The translations under genes were made by a program, and so were the position numbers. A DNA stretch of 64,000 nucleotides from Antedon mediterranea (lineage: Eukaryota; Echinodermata; Crinoidea; Comatulida; Antedonidae): positions 22,389,001 through 22,453,000 of the forward strand of contig NC_092673.1 in assembly GCF_964355755.1 (NCBI RefSeq). The letters are read 5' to 3'. This document shows positions 49,401-59,625 of the stretch, piece after piece. The notes under the pieces were generated by a model. It was not told the DNA's origin, did not search any database, and saw only the letters and a list, made by a program, of their open reading frames with translations. The stretch's first letter is position 1, and every line of letters begins with the position of its first letter.

Positions 49401-52400
49401 ACATTTTTATTTGTTTCAAATGTTCACAAAATATCGAACAACAAGCACAGGATGGTAAACTATGCTTTCTAAAACCAATTCTCATTCATGTTTTATTTAG
49501 GATTTGAACAAAGGACTCTAGGATTGGTAAGCAAACTTCTCAATTATCAAACCACAGTGCTGCTACAGTTCAAGTTTTTTTGGAGAAAAGCATGTTGAAA
49601 GGAGTGTAAACAGAGAGATAGGGGGTTTTGTATACACAGTGATACCGATACATGTGATATATGGTAAGGATACCTAGGTGAGTCAAATTTTAATAAAATA
49701 TAATACCTTCATCGCTTCTACTTCACGTTTCAATACAAGTGTGTCATATCGATCAATATCTCTTGGAATCATAAAACTTCTGATCTCTGACAGTAATGAA
49801 AACTAAAAAAAAAAAGATGAAATTAAAAACAATTAAAAAATAAAAATTCAAAATAATGAGGTTTGTCCCACAGACGAAGTGTTTATGTCTAATGCTCTGT
49901 CTACACTATCAAACTAGTTTGACAAAAAAAGTGTGATGTGCCCAAATATAGTAGTGATATGCTTAAATATGGTAGTGATATGACATCATCATGTCAATAT
50001 ATGGGCACATCACATTTTTTTGTCACATAAAGTTTGATAGTGTGGACCAGGCTTTACCTTAGCATGTGTGTTAAGGAGCTCAAACAGCGCCAACACCAGC
50101 TCATCAACTGAGATGTGTGCTTTCTGATATTCTCCTAAATAGTACTTCATTGTCCCACGTTCATTTTCATTGAGCAATTGTCTTGCTTGTTCTTCAATCA
50201 TATTCCAAGTCATCGATGTGTTATACATGATCTGTGAGCCAGCTATTCCTTTCTTGAAAGAAGGCTGCATGAAAAACATTTTCAGTAATTAATTTGTAAC
50301 AAAGTTTTTGTGCAAGCATTCAAAATGATTTATGACATACATATAACTACTGCGTATAAACAAAATGTTATTGAACTTAGCTGTGTATGCCCAGGAAAAT
50401 CCTTACAAAAACAGTTTAAACTTTATGCAAGCAAAGCAGACATAAGAATTCTGTGAACAATTGTTTTTTTGAATTGAATTAAAAATGGAAAACAAATAGA
50501 TTTCAGATCACATGACTACAAATTATGCAAATTTACTAATTTTGTTTGTCTCCCCTCTCCCCATACTTTAGAGCAACCTCTTTCCTACCTAAAATAAAAA
50601 ATTTTCAAATTAACCAAACCAAATTTCCGCACAGAGGTAGGATTAACACTTTGTAGTAAAAGGGTTACCCTTTTGTTCGTTTAGTTGTATTGTGGGCCCT
50701 CTGTAAATCATATGTACCCAGGCAATAAAATAAAAACGAGGTTATTTATATACTTATAGAACAATAGCATGCAAAAGCCTGAAACTCAGCTGACTATGAT
50801 TCAACTTACACTGCAACTGCTCACTTTATTTACACTATACAATGAGTACTAGTATTACTAGAATTGATTTCCAATAATTACCATTGATTATTACAATAAA
50901 TTTAATTTCATAATCGAATAACATCTTGTATGAGCTTTTTAATTAAAAACATACACAGTAGAATTCATAAACCGGCGGTACAGTATAAAAGTTACACACA
51001 ATCAAAACACACATGTGCACACAATTTGTTTTGGCAATTGCACAATACTATACTACCTGTACAGTAGTATTCATACTATTCTACCTGTAGAACATACAAA
51101 TCAATTATAGTATACAATATCTGGTTGTGTTTTCAATAAGAGAGATCAATAATTACCAGTAAGCCAATCAAAAAACAATAATGGAGGATACTGCATTGTT
51201 TTTTTTAATTGTAGAATGGATACCCATTAAATACTGTAGTTGACAGTATGTCACAATTACAAACATTATGCTTTACTGGTATTTAAAGATATATTGTCCC
51301 CCTAAAGAAATTTTTTTTTTCATGATGTGATATGATCAAAAACTGAATGAGAAAAAAAATTGTTTATCTGAAAAAAATGTAATTTAAAGCAAACAATACC
51401 TAAATTGTCTTTCAGACAATGGGTTTTGGTAAAAAATTTAAGGTTTCTTTTGTCTTTTTTTTATTAGTGAAATAATAATTATTATTAAACAGAAGTGAAT
51501 AACTTCAAAATGGCCTATTTAAAGTCTTATTTTATTAATCTTCATTTTTCAGGTTTTTGGGGAAATAATACATCTTGAAACCAATTCTAATGTCTGTATA
51601 ATATGAGGTATCTTAAAATGCCTTCCTCATCACTTTTAGCACCTTAAATTTGGAAATGTTATTATTTTTTTTAAATGTATAATCATACCATGTCCATTCT
51701 TCTTCCAACAACATTTCCGTTTTGTGAATCAGGTACTGGTTCCATAGTGTTGTCATCGCCACCAAGCATGGACAGCTGATCTCCCATAATCCATTGCGTT
51801 TTGTCGACCGTGGTACGCGCATACGGTAGTTTTCCCACATCCTTAATAGTCATCATCATCAATTTCGATGATTTAAGTATGTTAACTGCCTCTTGGTGTT
51901 CAATCTCTAGAAAACTTTTGCCACTCACATCAAGAATTTGGTCTCCAACCTGGAAATTATAATCATGAATATTCATGAGTATTTACAGTATAAAAATGTT
52001 TGAACAAAACATTCTGCACAATGTAATTTACAAGCAGAAAACAAGTATTGCTAAACTGTTCAAACACCCAATAACCCTTCAATCAAAGTAGAGTTTTTCA
52101 CCGAAAAAAGGGCAAACTTACAGTATTTAAAAAAATTCTTTTTAATAAACTAGTTATAATCTAATCAATATTAATTTATTTGAAGGAGGTTTGCGCAGAG
52201 TTTTTTGGGTTTACGTGGTGGAATCTGACACTTTCAAAACAAATTGAAGTTTTTCACCCAAAAAAAGGCAAACTTACAGCAATTTTTACATTTATTTTCT
52301 CTCATAAATTGTCTCCTTTTATAGTTCTACTTGTGATCTAATTTATGTTAATTGGTTTGAATGAGATTTGTTCAGTTTAGCAATAGCCGCAGAAAACCAC

Positions 52401-55400
52401 TTAAATTACACATTTTTTAGTTAAAAAATTGTCATGGAAAGACATACTGTATGGCAAAACACAAGTGGACAGTGTAAATACACAAAAAACTATTCAGAAT
52501 TACAGTACCCTGTAAAATATGTTTATACTATAGTAAATTTAACCAAAATAACATTTAATGACATTTTTTTTCTTTTTTTAAAATTACATTGAGAGTTATA
52601 TAGTATACATCTCTTATAGTAAATTTAAATTGAAAAAAATTGTTAATTTAATATTCTATACAATTTAAAATGTGGAAAAAAATCAGAACAAACTAAAAAA
52701 TTCAAGAATACTAATTTTTTAAAGACATTTCATTGTTATTTTGTTACACACTAAAAAAATTGTAAATTATTTACTACAGTATTAGTGTCTATTTATTAAT
52801 ACATTTCAGAACACCTTGCAATTGACTAAAAACAAATAGCAGTGATTTGGATGGAATTGATTTTTGTATTGCGTCCGTATGGAGATGTTTATTGACAGTT
52901 AACAAAAGACATGGCTGGGTCGCAGGAGATTATCTGGCGAGCTATTCAACAAAATCAATACTATATGCAGAATCACAGCACTCATGTACAGTGAAATTAC
53001 TATGCAGAATTACAAAGAGTTTAATAATACAAAAGAAAATTTCACAGTAATTTGTAATTAAAGCATTTAATGATTACTGTACATTTAGCCAGGGCTAGAA
53101 ATTTACTAAAATTTATCCACTAGCAAACATTTCCTAGTTGTGCAAAATCTAACTAAAAAATGAACAACACAACTACTGTAATACTGTAGCAAGTAAGCAA
53201 ATGTGTTGGTTAATTATTTGGAAGCAAAAGGTACACATTTTTATATGTACAATTTAAATGAAGCACTACCATGTGCAGCATTTTATTAATTTTTGTATAT
53301 GGTTTAAGTGAAAAAAAAACCATGCTTTTAAAATCATTTTATTGATTGTGAATACCTTTAAACCAGCAGCATCTGACACAGAGTAGGCATCTATGCCAGT
53401 GATGTAAATTCCAAGACCAAACTCTAGGCCACCTCTGATCATCAACCCTAGGCTTTGTCCATCTCCTATCACTAGATTCACCTAAATTTAAAATGAAATC
53501 ATTATACAGTATACTGTACTTAATTTTCCCTAATTAAAGTAGATTTATGTTGACCATCATCCACATTTATACTTACAGTAATTAATTATCTATAAAGAAA
53601 TATTTTATATATTATTATTTGTGGAAAATCAATAAACAAACAAAAACAAGTGAAGATAAAGGAATAAAATTGGTGCCTCCTTTTTTCAGTACAGCAAGTA
53701 TTTAATTATAAGCAAAATGCTTCAAGAACACCAAACTTACAGTAAAACGTTACTCAAGAAGATTTAGGTAAACAGTAATTTGTGACTGTCCAGTAACTAG
53801 TACTGTATTATAATTTTCATTGTAATTTTGATTGCAAGCCAATAATTGATTTGATTTGAATTTATTCGGAAGTACACAAAATACATTACAATTGGTAAAC
53901 AAGAACAATTAAAACATACAGTACTGTAGTCTTCCATGGATAACCCAAAAAAGCCGGTAAATATCATTCCAGCTTATTTCCATTGGGGTCCATTATATAC
54001 ATACATACAAACAATAAAATATTAAACCAGTAAAACAATAAAACATAACATATAAAAGCATACTGTATAAAATTGATTATTAAAATAATATTTCATGTCA
54101 TTCTTTAAAATCTTATCTTATCCTCCGAATAATTCTACAGTAGTACAGTATGTGTAATTTGTAAACTTTAAACAATATTATGAAATTAATGTATTAATTT
54201 AAAACTACAGTAATTTGCTTAGTTATTATAAACAAACCTTTCTTTCATCGCCGTCGTTTAAGAGATTAAGTCCGCTTCGTCTACCCTGTGATTCTGTCAT
54301 CTGACCTTTTATAGCTGCTACATTAGGGGGTGGGGAAACACTTCTACCTTGGGGATTAACCCAAGTGTATGTCTGATGTGAAACGTATGATCCAGGGACA
54401 CGTCCAACAGAACTTATCACCATATTCAGCTTTTTAGCAGATTTAAGAATCTATATTTTTAATGAAAAATATTTTACAGTAATTAGAAAGAAAAAAAGAA
54501 AAAACTGAATGTTAAATACAGTATTGTTTAGAAATAATAAATACATTAATGAAAGAAGATTTTTTTTAATATGCCATTTTAATGTCACATAATAGTTATT
54601 CACTTTGACTAAAAACTGAACTGAACTAAAAACAAATTATTTTCCTGAAAAAATGTAATTTAACGCAAAAAATACCTAAATTGTCTGTCAATGTTTTTTT
54701 AAGTGAAATAATTATTTTTATTGATTTTTTTTCTACAGAAGTGAATAACTGCAAAATGGCCTATTCAAAGTCTGATTTTATTAATCTTTATTTTTCAGGT
54801 TTTTGAAGGATAATACAGCTGTACATCTTTAATTAATTTAAAAAAATTATTTCAACTAAAAAGATATTATACTGTATAGAAAGTACTATACTGTTGGGCT
54901 CTATTGTAAGAAAACAAACTTTAAACAAATCTACAGTCTGTAAAATATAGATTAAAATTACGCTGTGGCTAAAGATACGGTACCGTATCCCAACTTCCGT
55001 TTGCTAAAGGTACGGTAAAATTACATTACGTCATAATCAGTCAATGGGGTGCTGGTACGTGTGTGAGTCATCGTATAAGGACTTGGGATTTTTTTTCATA
55101 TCGCGAAATAAAAACAGTGATCAACTGGCGTGCGGCTTAACATTTTATTTATGCTTCATTTAGCGCTATTATAAAATATCCCCGTCGTGTGACAAAAACT
55201 AAATGTAGCCTAGGCCTACGTCTGTTATTATGATAGGCCAAAACATGTTGATTTTAATTCTAGAATACAGAAATTTACCGTTTCAAAAGAGGTGACCACT
55301 ACGTACTATAACCATGCTATAACCTATAGCCTCGGTATATGAGTTTGTTTGCCAGGCTGGGGCCAGCTGCATGTGTGTGATGATTTCTGTGACTAAGACC

Positions 55401-57559
55401 TGGGGCTAAGCCTATTGTCTAAATCATAGTATTTGAGGGTCCCTTTATTGTCCGCATTTGCATTTTGTTTATGGTTACCATCTGTAAACAAAATTTATTA
55501 AAAAATATAGGCCTAAATAAGCCATTTGGAATAAAAATAAAACCCTCGTAGTAACTATGGACGAATGAACTAGACGCAACCAAAGAATATATATTCTTTG
55601 ACGCAACACAATTTCCAACATTGAATTATAATTCCTTTACTTCTAATTTGGCTATCAACATATTTCTACTGTAGTGTAGTGTATAATGTTGTATAATGAA
55701 ATAATATTTGAGATTGAGTGCATGATTTAAACGCTTTATGTAACGTCCACCAACCCATGATCTTGCTCTATTACTACAGCATCGACGATTCTGGATTCAA
55801 CATTGCTACGTCTAGCCCCGAGGCCGAGTCACAGAATCATCAGCGCACACATCCATGCAGCCTGGCGCCGCAGATAGGCATTCTCTACAGACGCGATGTG
55901 AACAAAAATCCAAAGTCCTTATACAATGACGTCACACACGTACCAGCACCCCTGGCTGATTATGACATAATGCAATTTTACCGTACCTTTAGTAGACGGA
56001 AGTTAGGATACGGCCACGGCGTTAAAATTAAATAGAAAAGGGATAGTAATTAATATAAGAAATCATTGTACAGTATCTGTATTTTCATAACAATTAAGAG
56101 GAATAAGCTGATTGATGTAATCAGAGTGTTGTGAACAAAAGGATGGACAGTAGAATGGTAACAATAACCCTTAACTGTACAACAAATCTATTGAGGCAAG
56201 AACATCACTAATTTATGTAGGAATACTGTCTCAAGTGTATTTTGCATACTGTAGCTGGTACAATATTGTACTCTACAGTACTACAGTATATAGAAATGTG
56301 TGCAATTATTTATGCAATGCATAAGACTGTTTTTAAGGATGTACTTAACAAATGGTTGGAATGTAATTCAATATTTTAAAACTATATTCAAAGGGGGATG
56401 TGGATACACAAAAACTAAACACTGTTTTAATAATAATATATTGTTTTTTTTTTCTTTCTAAAAATCATTACTGTATTTATCATACATTTTGCAAATCACT
56501 TTTATTTGCTGCAGAAATGTGCTGTCTATGGATGATGTAATTAAAAAAAAAGACTGATACTGTAATTTTATTTTCAAGTATGGAAAAGATCATAATAATT
56601 ACTGTAAAAACAATTTTTTTTGCGAAATATTCACCCAATTTAAAAAAAAAACTTATTTTTTCAGAAGCAATTCCAAATAATTTTGTTTAATTGACGCAAT
56701 AAAAATGTTTTATATTACTGTTCATTCATTTTGATGTTTTTATTTCGTACTAATTTTCATACATTTAAAAAAGTGTGCATCCCACTGTAATAAAAAACCA
56801 TAACAGAATAAAGAATATTTATTATGGCGTTTAAATTTGACAGTACTGCCATACCTTAACTGCCTCGTCATGTCTGATTTTTTCAAATGACGCATCATTT
56901 ACAGACAGTAATTGGTCTCCGGTTTGTAATCCTCGTTCTTCCGCAAGACTCCCTGCGTCAACTTTAGAAATAAAAATTCCAACACCATGTTCAGCACCAC
57001 CTCGGATACTAAATCCCAATCCCTCATTTTCCTGTTTATTTTTTTTCAATATAATCCTGTGGATGTTCGTATGAACATTCTGTTGAGGTAGACCCGATTG
57101 TGAAGATGCCTTGCGGATAGTTTTTCCATGTGGTTCAATCAATGGTTGCCGATTCTGAACCACCTGTTGAGTCCTATTCGGCAATGTATTGTAGTTTCTA
57201 GTATTGTAACTGTTGTTGTTAACTGTTCTATCATTTTTTACTTGCTGTACTTCGGTAATTTGCCAAAACAATGCTTGATCAGAACTAGGAACCACTTTTC
57301 CCAGCAATAAATACAATCTCTGTTTCTCTGTTGTGTTAAGAATCGTCTTTAAATTTTGTACTAACGAGTACACATTTCTTTTAGAATGATAATCATTCAG
57401 AGCATCAACAAAGAAAGCTCTTTCATCCTCATTTAAAACTGCAGTTAGTTCCTCATTCAATCGCCTCACGTTAGTGGATAACGTGCGGGAATTGGCAGAC
57501 TGTTGCCTGTTGTGACCGTGCTTCGATCGCGGCCTCGGAACAGGTTGTTGAAGAGACAT
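40291..57559 (-). CDS. WHRN: Whirlin (three-PDZ scaffold protein), complete gene of 14 coding exons
   Basis: Whirlin is a cytoskeletal scaffold. In vertebrates it organises stereocilia tips and the ankle-link and photoreceptor periciliary complexes with usherin, ADGRV1, myosin XVa and Eps8 (family knowledge). Exons: 56,855-57,559; 54,238-54,450; 53,356-53,481; 51,689-51,949; 50,058-50,264; 49,707-49,802; 49,051-49,197; 46,315-46,473; 45,511-45,734; 44,888-45,038; 42,215-42,292; 41,530-41,931; 40,887-41,057; 40,291-40,482. All introns are GT-AG; all are phase 0 except the exon 9/10 junction (phase 2). The frame is continuous for 1,043 residues, against 907 in human. Layout: HHD1 about 28-103, PDZ1 about 166-250, PDZ2 about 305-392, HHD2 about 457-536, Ser/Pro-rich linker with SEDSGVD (about 695-701) and TPIYATV as in vertebrates, PDZ3 about 949-1,035. 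Start chosen at the first ATG of the exon carrying HHD1. Confidence 0.95.
40887..41057 (-). CDS. WHRN: Whirlin exon 13: first half of PDZ3
   Basis: 57 codons. PDZ3 begins VHIRKVKPTLGIAVEGGAGT, then RQPLPKVITVQ. The binding loop is TLGI. The exon begins with an ATG that could serve a short isoform, since short vertebrate isoforms also retain PDZ3 (inference). Confidence 0.95.
41530..41931 (-). CDS. WHRN: Whirlin exon 12: basic/Ser-rich linker
   Basis: 134 codons, HVPRDQKRSINRTKKASQQL onward. Contains SSKGTPIYATVNKSRQ, comparable to the SSPIYASV block of vertebrates, and a Ser-rich stretch before KRNPAVASK. Confidence 0.92.
42215..42292 (-). CDS. WHRN: Whirlin exon 11: short linker exon
   Basis: 26 codons: LHDLPSRSSLSPNETGVPRR then ISDPTH. 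Found only from splice sites and frame. Donor GTAAGA, acceptor TTAAACAG. Confidence 0.8.
42293..44887 (-). other. Whirlin intron 10, with repeats
   Basis: The 2.6-kb intron holds a diverged repeat beginning CCAGTATTTTATTTGTGAG at 43,241, 43,503 and 43,675, with GAACCAGCACC and TTAGCTTGAACAATGTTTTT as further landmarks, and a CTAG-rich island at about 43,900-44,120. No exon is missing here: the frame is continuous across it. Confidence 0.7.
43240..43740. repeat. Diverged roughly 170-260-bp tandem repeat in intron 10
   Basis: Three copies of a segment starting CCAGTATTTTATTTGTGAG, spaced about 262 and 172 bp; the last two are the most similar. Confidence 0.65.
44888..45038 (-). CDS. WHRN: Whirlin exon 10: linker
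   Basis: Completes the split Arg codon, then HEPGFANLSDTESPPPSFDR to SSNTSV. Acceptor TTTTTCAG, donor GTAAGT. Confidence 0.88.
45243..45480. mobile_element. Truncated MITE, ATTGTCCC family, whirlin intron 9
   Basis: Contains the landmarks ATTTACCTGAAAAAACTGTA, GCCAGCCAATGGGTTTTTGG and AACCTATTCAAAGTCTGA. Its right end approaches the donor of exon 9 at 45,511. Confidence 0.65.
45511..45734 (-). CDS. WHRN: Whirlin exon 9: Ser/Pro linker with SEDSGVD motif
   Basis: Starts DFLSVSPPPPLINSSSS and includes KSPSEDSGVDV, a motif shared with vertebrate whirlin. Ends in phase 2 (CATCG|GTATAT). Confidence 0.9.
45830..46110. repeat. Two-copy tandem repeat of about 135 bp in whirlin intron 8
   Basis: The segments beginning CTTGGGTATAATGCCA and CTCGGGTATAATCCCA share CAGGTTTA, ATGTCTGATTTCACAAACAG and TTGACTTTTGGTGTGG. 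Confidence 0.75.
46315..46473 (-). CDS. WHRN: Whirlin exon 8: Asn/Gly/Met-rich linker
   Basis: 53 codons starting GQQYNNGIHSHMNGYG, with a repeated MNGY/MNGF motif (four copies). No equivalent is known to me in vertebrate whirlin. Frame and splice sites are clean. Confidence 0.85.
46500..46804. mobile_element. MITE, ATTGTCCC family, whirlin intron 7
   Basis: The ends are AAGATATATTATCCCC and GGGGGACAATACATCTT flanked by TA. The left end lies about 27 bp from the acceptor of exon 8. Confidence 0.75.
47260..47930. repeat. 153-bp tandem repeat in whirlin intron 7
   Basis: The landmark TTGTAAAATAAAGTTGAATA recurs at 153-bp spacing (about 47,580, 47,733 and 47,886), with a further diverged copy at about 47,280. 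The last two units are nearly identical. Each unit contains AATAAA words and ends in an AAAT/AATA run. Confidence 0.8.
47340..47494 (+). mobile_element. Retroelement tail inserted in the tandem repeat
   Basis: A 155-bp insertion flanked by TATCTT on both sides, where sister units read the site uninterrupted. The insert contains a peptide-like remnant (TTTAAGACTCAACTTAAGAC), then GTAAAGCGCATTGAGAGC and GCGCTATATAAG, and ends in an ATT microsatellite. That is the form of a LINE/SINE 3' end common in marine animals. Confidence 0.7.
48146..48306. mobile_element. TA-MITE, TACACTATCAAACT family (copy 3), whirlin intron 7
   Basis: The ends are AAGCTCTACACTATCAAACT and TTTGATAGTGTAGATAAAGC. The interior has TATGGGAGTGATAT and TATGGTAGTGATAT units. 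Confidence 0.8.
49051..49197 (-). CDS. WHRN: Whirlin exon 7: linker
   Basis: 49 codons, ARQKIFPQNERENSTG onward with SGSSHYSSGSIDS and a Pro-rich end. Acceptor GAATTCAG, donor AAAAAG|GTATAT. Confidence 0.85.
49707..49802 (-). CDS. WHRN: Whirlin exon 6: end of HHD2
   Basis: 32 codons: FSLLSEIRSFMIPRDIDRYD then TLVLKREVEAMK, matching the FSLLSEVRG...FDHLVLRREIESMK block of vertebrates. Too short for an ORF scan; found by splice sites and frame. Confidence 0.93.
49892..50054. mobile_element. TA-MITE, TACACTATCAAACT family (copy 4), at the whirlin exon 5 donor
   Basis: The ends are ATGCTCTGTCTACACTATCA and TTTGATAGTGTGGACCAGGC, flanked by TA at 49,890-49,891 and 50,055-50,056. The right TA supplies the T and A of the exon-5 donor GTA, and the element supplies the following AAG. 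Confidence 0.85.
50058..50264 (-). CDS. WHRN: Whirlin exon 5: first part of HHD2
   Basis: 69 codons with IEEQARQLLNENERGTMKYY and LALFELLNTHAK. The donor GTAAAG is completed by the end of a MITE (49,892-50,054). Confidence 0.95.
51286..51578. mobile_element. MITE, ATTGTCCC family, whirlin intron 4
   Basis: The left end is AAGATATATTGTCCCCC and the right end ATAATACATCTTGAAA. Internal landmarks include CTGAAAAAAATGTAATTTAA and GCCTATTTAAAGTCT. Confidence 0.7.
51689..51949 (-). CDS. WHRN: Whirlin exon 4: second half of PDZ2
   Basis: 87 codons beginning VGDQILDVSGKSFLEIEHQE, then the conserved DVGKLPYARTTVDKTQWI. Ends ATG|GTATGA. Confidence 0.95.
52090..52280. repeat. Duplicated segment in whirlin intron 3
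   Basis: GTTTTTCACC followed by an A-run and GGCAAACTTACAG occurs at about 52,094 and 52,249. Short and diverged. Confidence 0.5.
53356..53481 (-). CDS. WHRN: Whirlin exon 3: first half of PDZ2
   Basis: 42 codons, VNLVIGDGQSLGLMIRGG to AAGLK. The PDZ loop is SLGL. Acceptor AAATTTAG, donor GTATTC. Confidence 0.95.
54238..54450 (-). CDS. WHRN: Whirlin exon 2: end of PDZ1 and linker
   Basis: 71 codons starting ILKSAKKLNMVISSVGRVPG after an ATATAG acceptor and ending DERK before GTTTGT. Contains the conserved YTWVNPQGRSVSPPP linker. Confidence 0.95.
54550..54835. mobile_element. MITE, ATTGTCCC family (eroded), whirlin intron 1-2 boundary region
   Basis: Contains AATGTCACATAATAGTTATT, CCTGAAAAAATGTAATTTAA and GGCCTATTCAAAGTCTGATT. 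The right end is interrupted. It lies just upstream of exon 2, within intron 1. Confidence 0.65.
54961..56021. mobile_element. MULE-like non-autonomous DNA transposon in whirlin intron 1
   Basis: A 1,061-bp element with long inverted ends (about 140 bp). The left begins CGCTGTGGC and the right ends GCCACGGCG; shared internal words include AACTTCCGT and GGTGCTGGTACGTGTGTG. It is flanked by a perfect 9-bp duplication TTAAAATTA at 54,952-54,960 and 56,022-56,030. Long ends plus 9-bp duplication fit Mutator-like elements. The interior (about 55,720-55,900) has an open stretch following a CTATTACTACAG acceptor-like site, but nothing recognisable as a transposase. Confidence 0.75.
56855..57559 (-). 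CDS. WHRN: Whirlin exon 1: N-terminus, HHD1, most of PDZ1
   Basis: 235 codons from MSLQQPVPRP to DEAVK, ending GTTAAG|GTATGG. HHD1 includes LNEDERAFFVDALNDYHSKR and KRNVYSLV-like helices. PDZ1 has the carboxylate-binding loop GLGF at 180-183 followed by SIRGGAEHGVGIFIS. Confidence 0.95.
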
Positions 57560-57860
57560 CTTGTCATGACGGATAAAAACACGTTTTCCAAAAACAAAAC
57601 AGCCTCTTTACCTACCCTAATCGGTCCTAGATTGTAACTTAACTCCTATTACATATTTTGATATAACGTGAAAACGATCGTGATCGTCTAAACGTGTGAT
57701 TTCGCTAATTTATTATGTTATTCTACTCCGTTTGACGTCCACTACTCCACGAAAACATTGGTATTTCTCACGCATACATTTCGCGCACAATATGGCTACC
57801 AAATTATCGATCGGTGATTGGTCATGTACGTAAGTGCCTGTAAACAAAGGTTTTTTACTG
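57560..57860 (-). promoter_or_regulatory. Candidate whirlin promoter and 5' leader
   Basis: Upstream of the whirlin ATG on the minus strand. Contains a CCAAT box (GACCAATCACC, about 57,816-57,826) and a GCCATATT site (about 57,790), in a locally less AT-rich stretch. No TATA box at a fitting distance is evident. The transcription start cannot be fixed from sequence. Confidence 0.35.
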
Positions 57861-59335
57861 TAAATTAATTTTTTCAATATTGTTTTGATCAAAATACAAA
57901 CATGAACCGTGGTATAATAAATATGAAACCAATTGCAACAGTTAGACTAAATCTGATCTGATATAACTCTTTTCTTTTACAACAAATCATTAATTCTGTT
58001 TCCTTGTCAACGTCTCATTTGCATATCAAAAAGAGGAAATTGTTGCAACGCCGACGATCAACTGTTGGCGGAAGTGCAATTTGATAAATTTGTTCAGAAA
58101 ATTAAGCATGTGTGAAATACAAAAGAAAATACTCTGTTTACAAACTAATTGGCGAACAACAAATGTAATATATAACAAGAAGTCGGCCTAATTCTTTTCA
58201 TCCAATAATTTTGTTATACACGTGACAATTGTAAGTTTATTAATTCTTGAATAAATTCTATTAAGCCTAGCTACTAGGACATAGGCCCTAGGCCTAGGCT
58301 ACTACTACTAGCTAGCTAGGCTACTAGGCCTAGCCTAGTAGGCCTATTAAGTATTATCCCATCATGATGAGATGATGCTGCTTGGCGGCTAGGCTAGCTA
58401 GGCTGCACTGCACACTGTCATAGATATAAGGCTCTAGGCCTAGCCTAGTTGTAGTAGCTGTGCGTTAGGCCTAGCTTATATATAATAGGGCTACAGTAGC
58501 TGGGATAATTTGGGAAGTGTACAATGTTATTTTATGCGCAATTTGAACGGGAATTGCACAAGGTCCAGGATATATTTTTTGCAGACTTATTTTGTTGAGT
58601 GTCAGTAAAAAGGATTTATAAATTTGTCAGTCCAATTACAATTGACATATTTTATTTACAAAACAGATTTGTACCTCTCATAAATGTTTGCCATATTTAT
58701 GTGTACCTGTAAACCGATTAAAAACTAATCTTCTCTGTAAGTAAAACAAAGTTTCAAGGGTTCCTCTGCAACTATTGTGGGACATACTGTAGTGAATCGC
58801 TTGAGTCTGCCCCGGTAAAGAACCAATAACAAAGAACAAGATCTCCAATGCTTCTATAAGTTTAGTGTTTATTTAATGAAATGAACATAGCTTTACATTG
58901 GAAGTTGGCTCAGTTCACTGGTTCATTTTAAATTTTGCAAATTTTTAATTTATACACCTACCATATTTGTCGTCAACTTTAAATCTTAATATTTTACTGA
59001 TAATAACCACATCAGTAATAATTAACACATCAGTAATAATTAACAATTTGAAAAAAAATCAAATTTATTGAAGGTATTAATGAAATACCAAGGTACAAGT
59101 ATTGATTACTGTAATAATTATAGTGGATTATGTGTGTCTGATGAGATGCCTATTTCTGGAGTTTAACAAAAGATAGACTGTTTCCATTGTCAATGTCACT
59201 AGTCTCAGAGATAATACTTTAGTTTACTAGCAATTATTCAAGTTGTTACTGTAATATTGATTTGTACAGACTTTGTCTCTTTACATTTGAATTTAGTCTG
59301 ACTTCAAATTTGCATGATTTTTGTAACTGAAGTGG
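57861..59335. other. Non-coding region with CTAG-rich island
   Basis: At 58,260-58,500 the sequence is dominated by CTAG, AGGCCT and CTACTA words, like the island at 43.9-44.1 kb. No gene is recognised. Confidence 0.5.
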
Positions 59336-59450
59336 AGCTGTAGCTTGGTGGTAAACATGTTTGCCTTCCAATCCCAAGGTCCAGGGTTCAATCCTGACCT
59401 AGTGCCAGGGTTCAATCCTGACCTAGTGCCAGGGTTGTAACTCGAGACTT
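59336..59450 (+). mobile_element. tRNA-Gly-like SINE head with duplicated B box
   Basis: TAGCTTGGTGG (A box) is followed by TTTGCCTTCCAATC, like the tRNA-Gly(UCC) anticodon region, and by GGGTTCAATCC (B box). The anticodon stem does not pair, so it is not a working tRNA. The 24-bp B-box segment CAGGGTTCAATCCTGACC plus TAGTGC is duplicated in tandem. Confidence 0.6.
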
Positions 59451-59625
59451 TTTCAACACCACTCCCTGAGCTTCAAATGAAGCTTAGTTTATAAGCATGA
59501 TAAATTATAAAATAGTTTCCATCCTGTAATTGGTGAATTACTTGCTGTTGGATATGTATGAAATTTAAAAAAAATATTTTAAAAACTGCACCAAAAAAAA
59601 TGCTTTAAAAAGGAACGATGTTTTA

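Noticed and set aside
59340-59400. Possible functional tRNA-Gly gene
   Set aside because: A and B boxes are present but the anticodon and acceptor stems do not pair, and the B box is duplicated. It is a SINE-like remnant.
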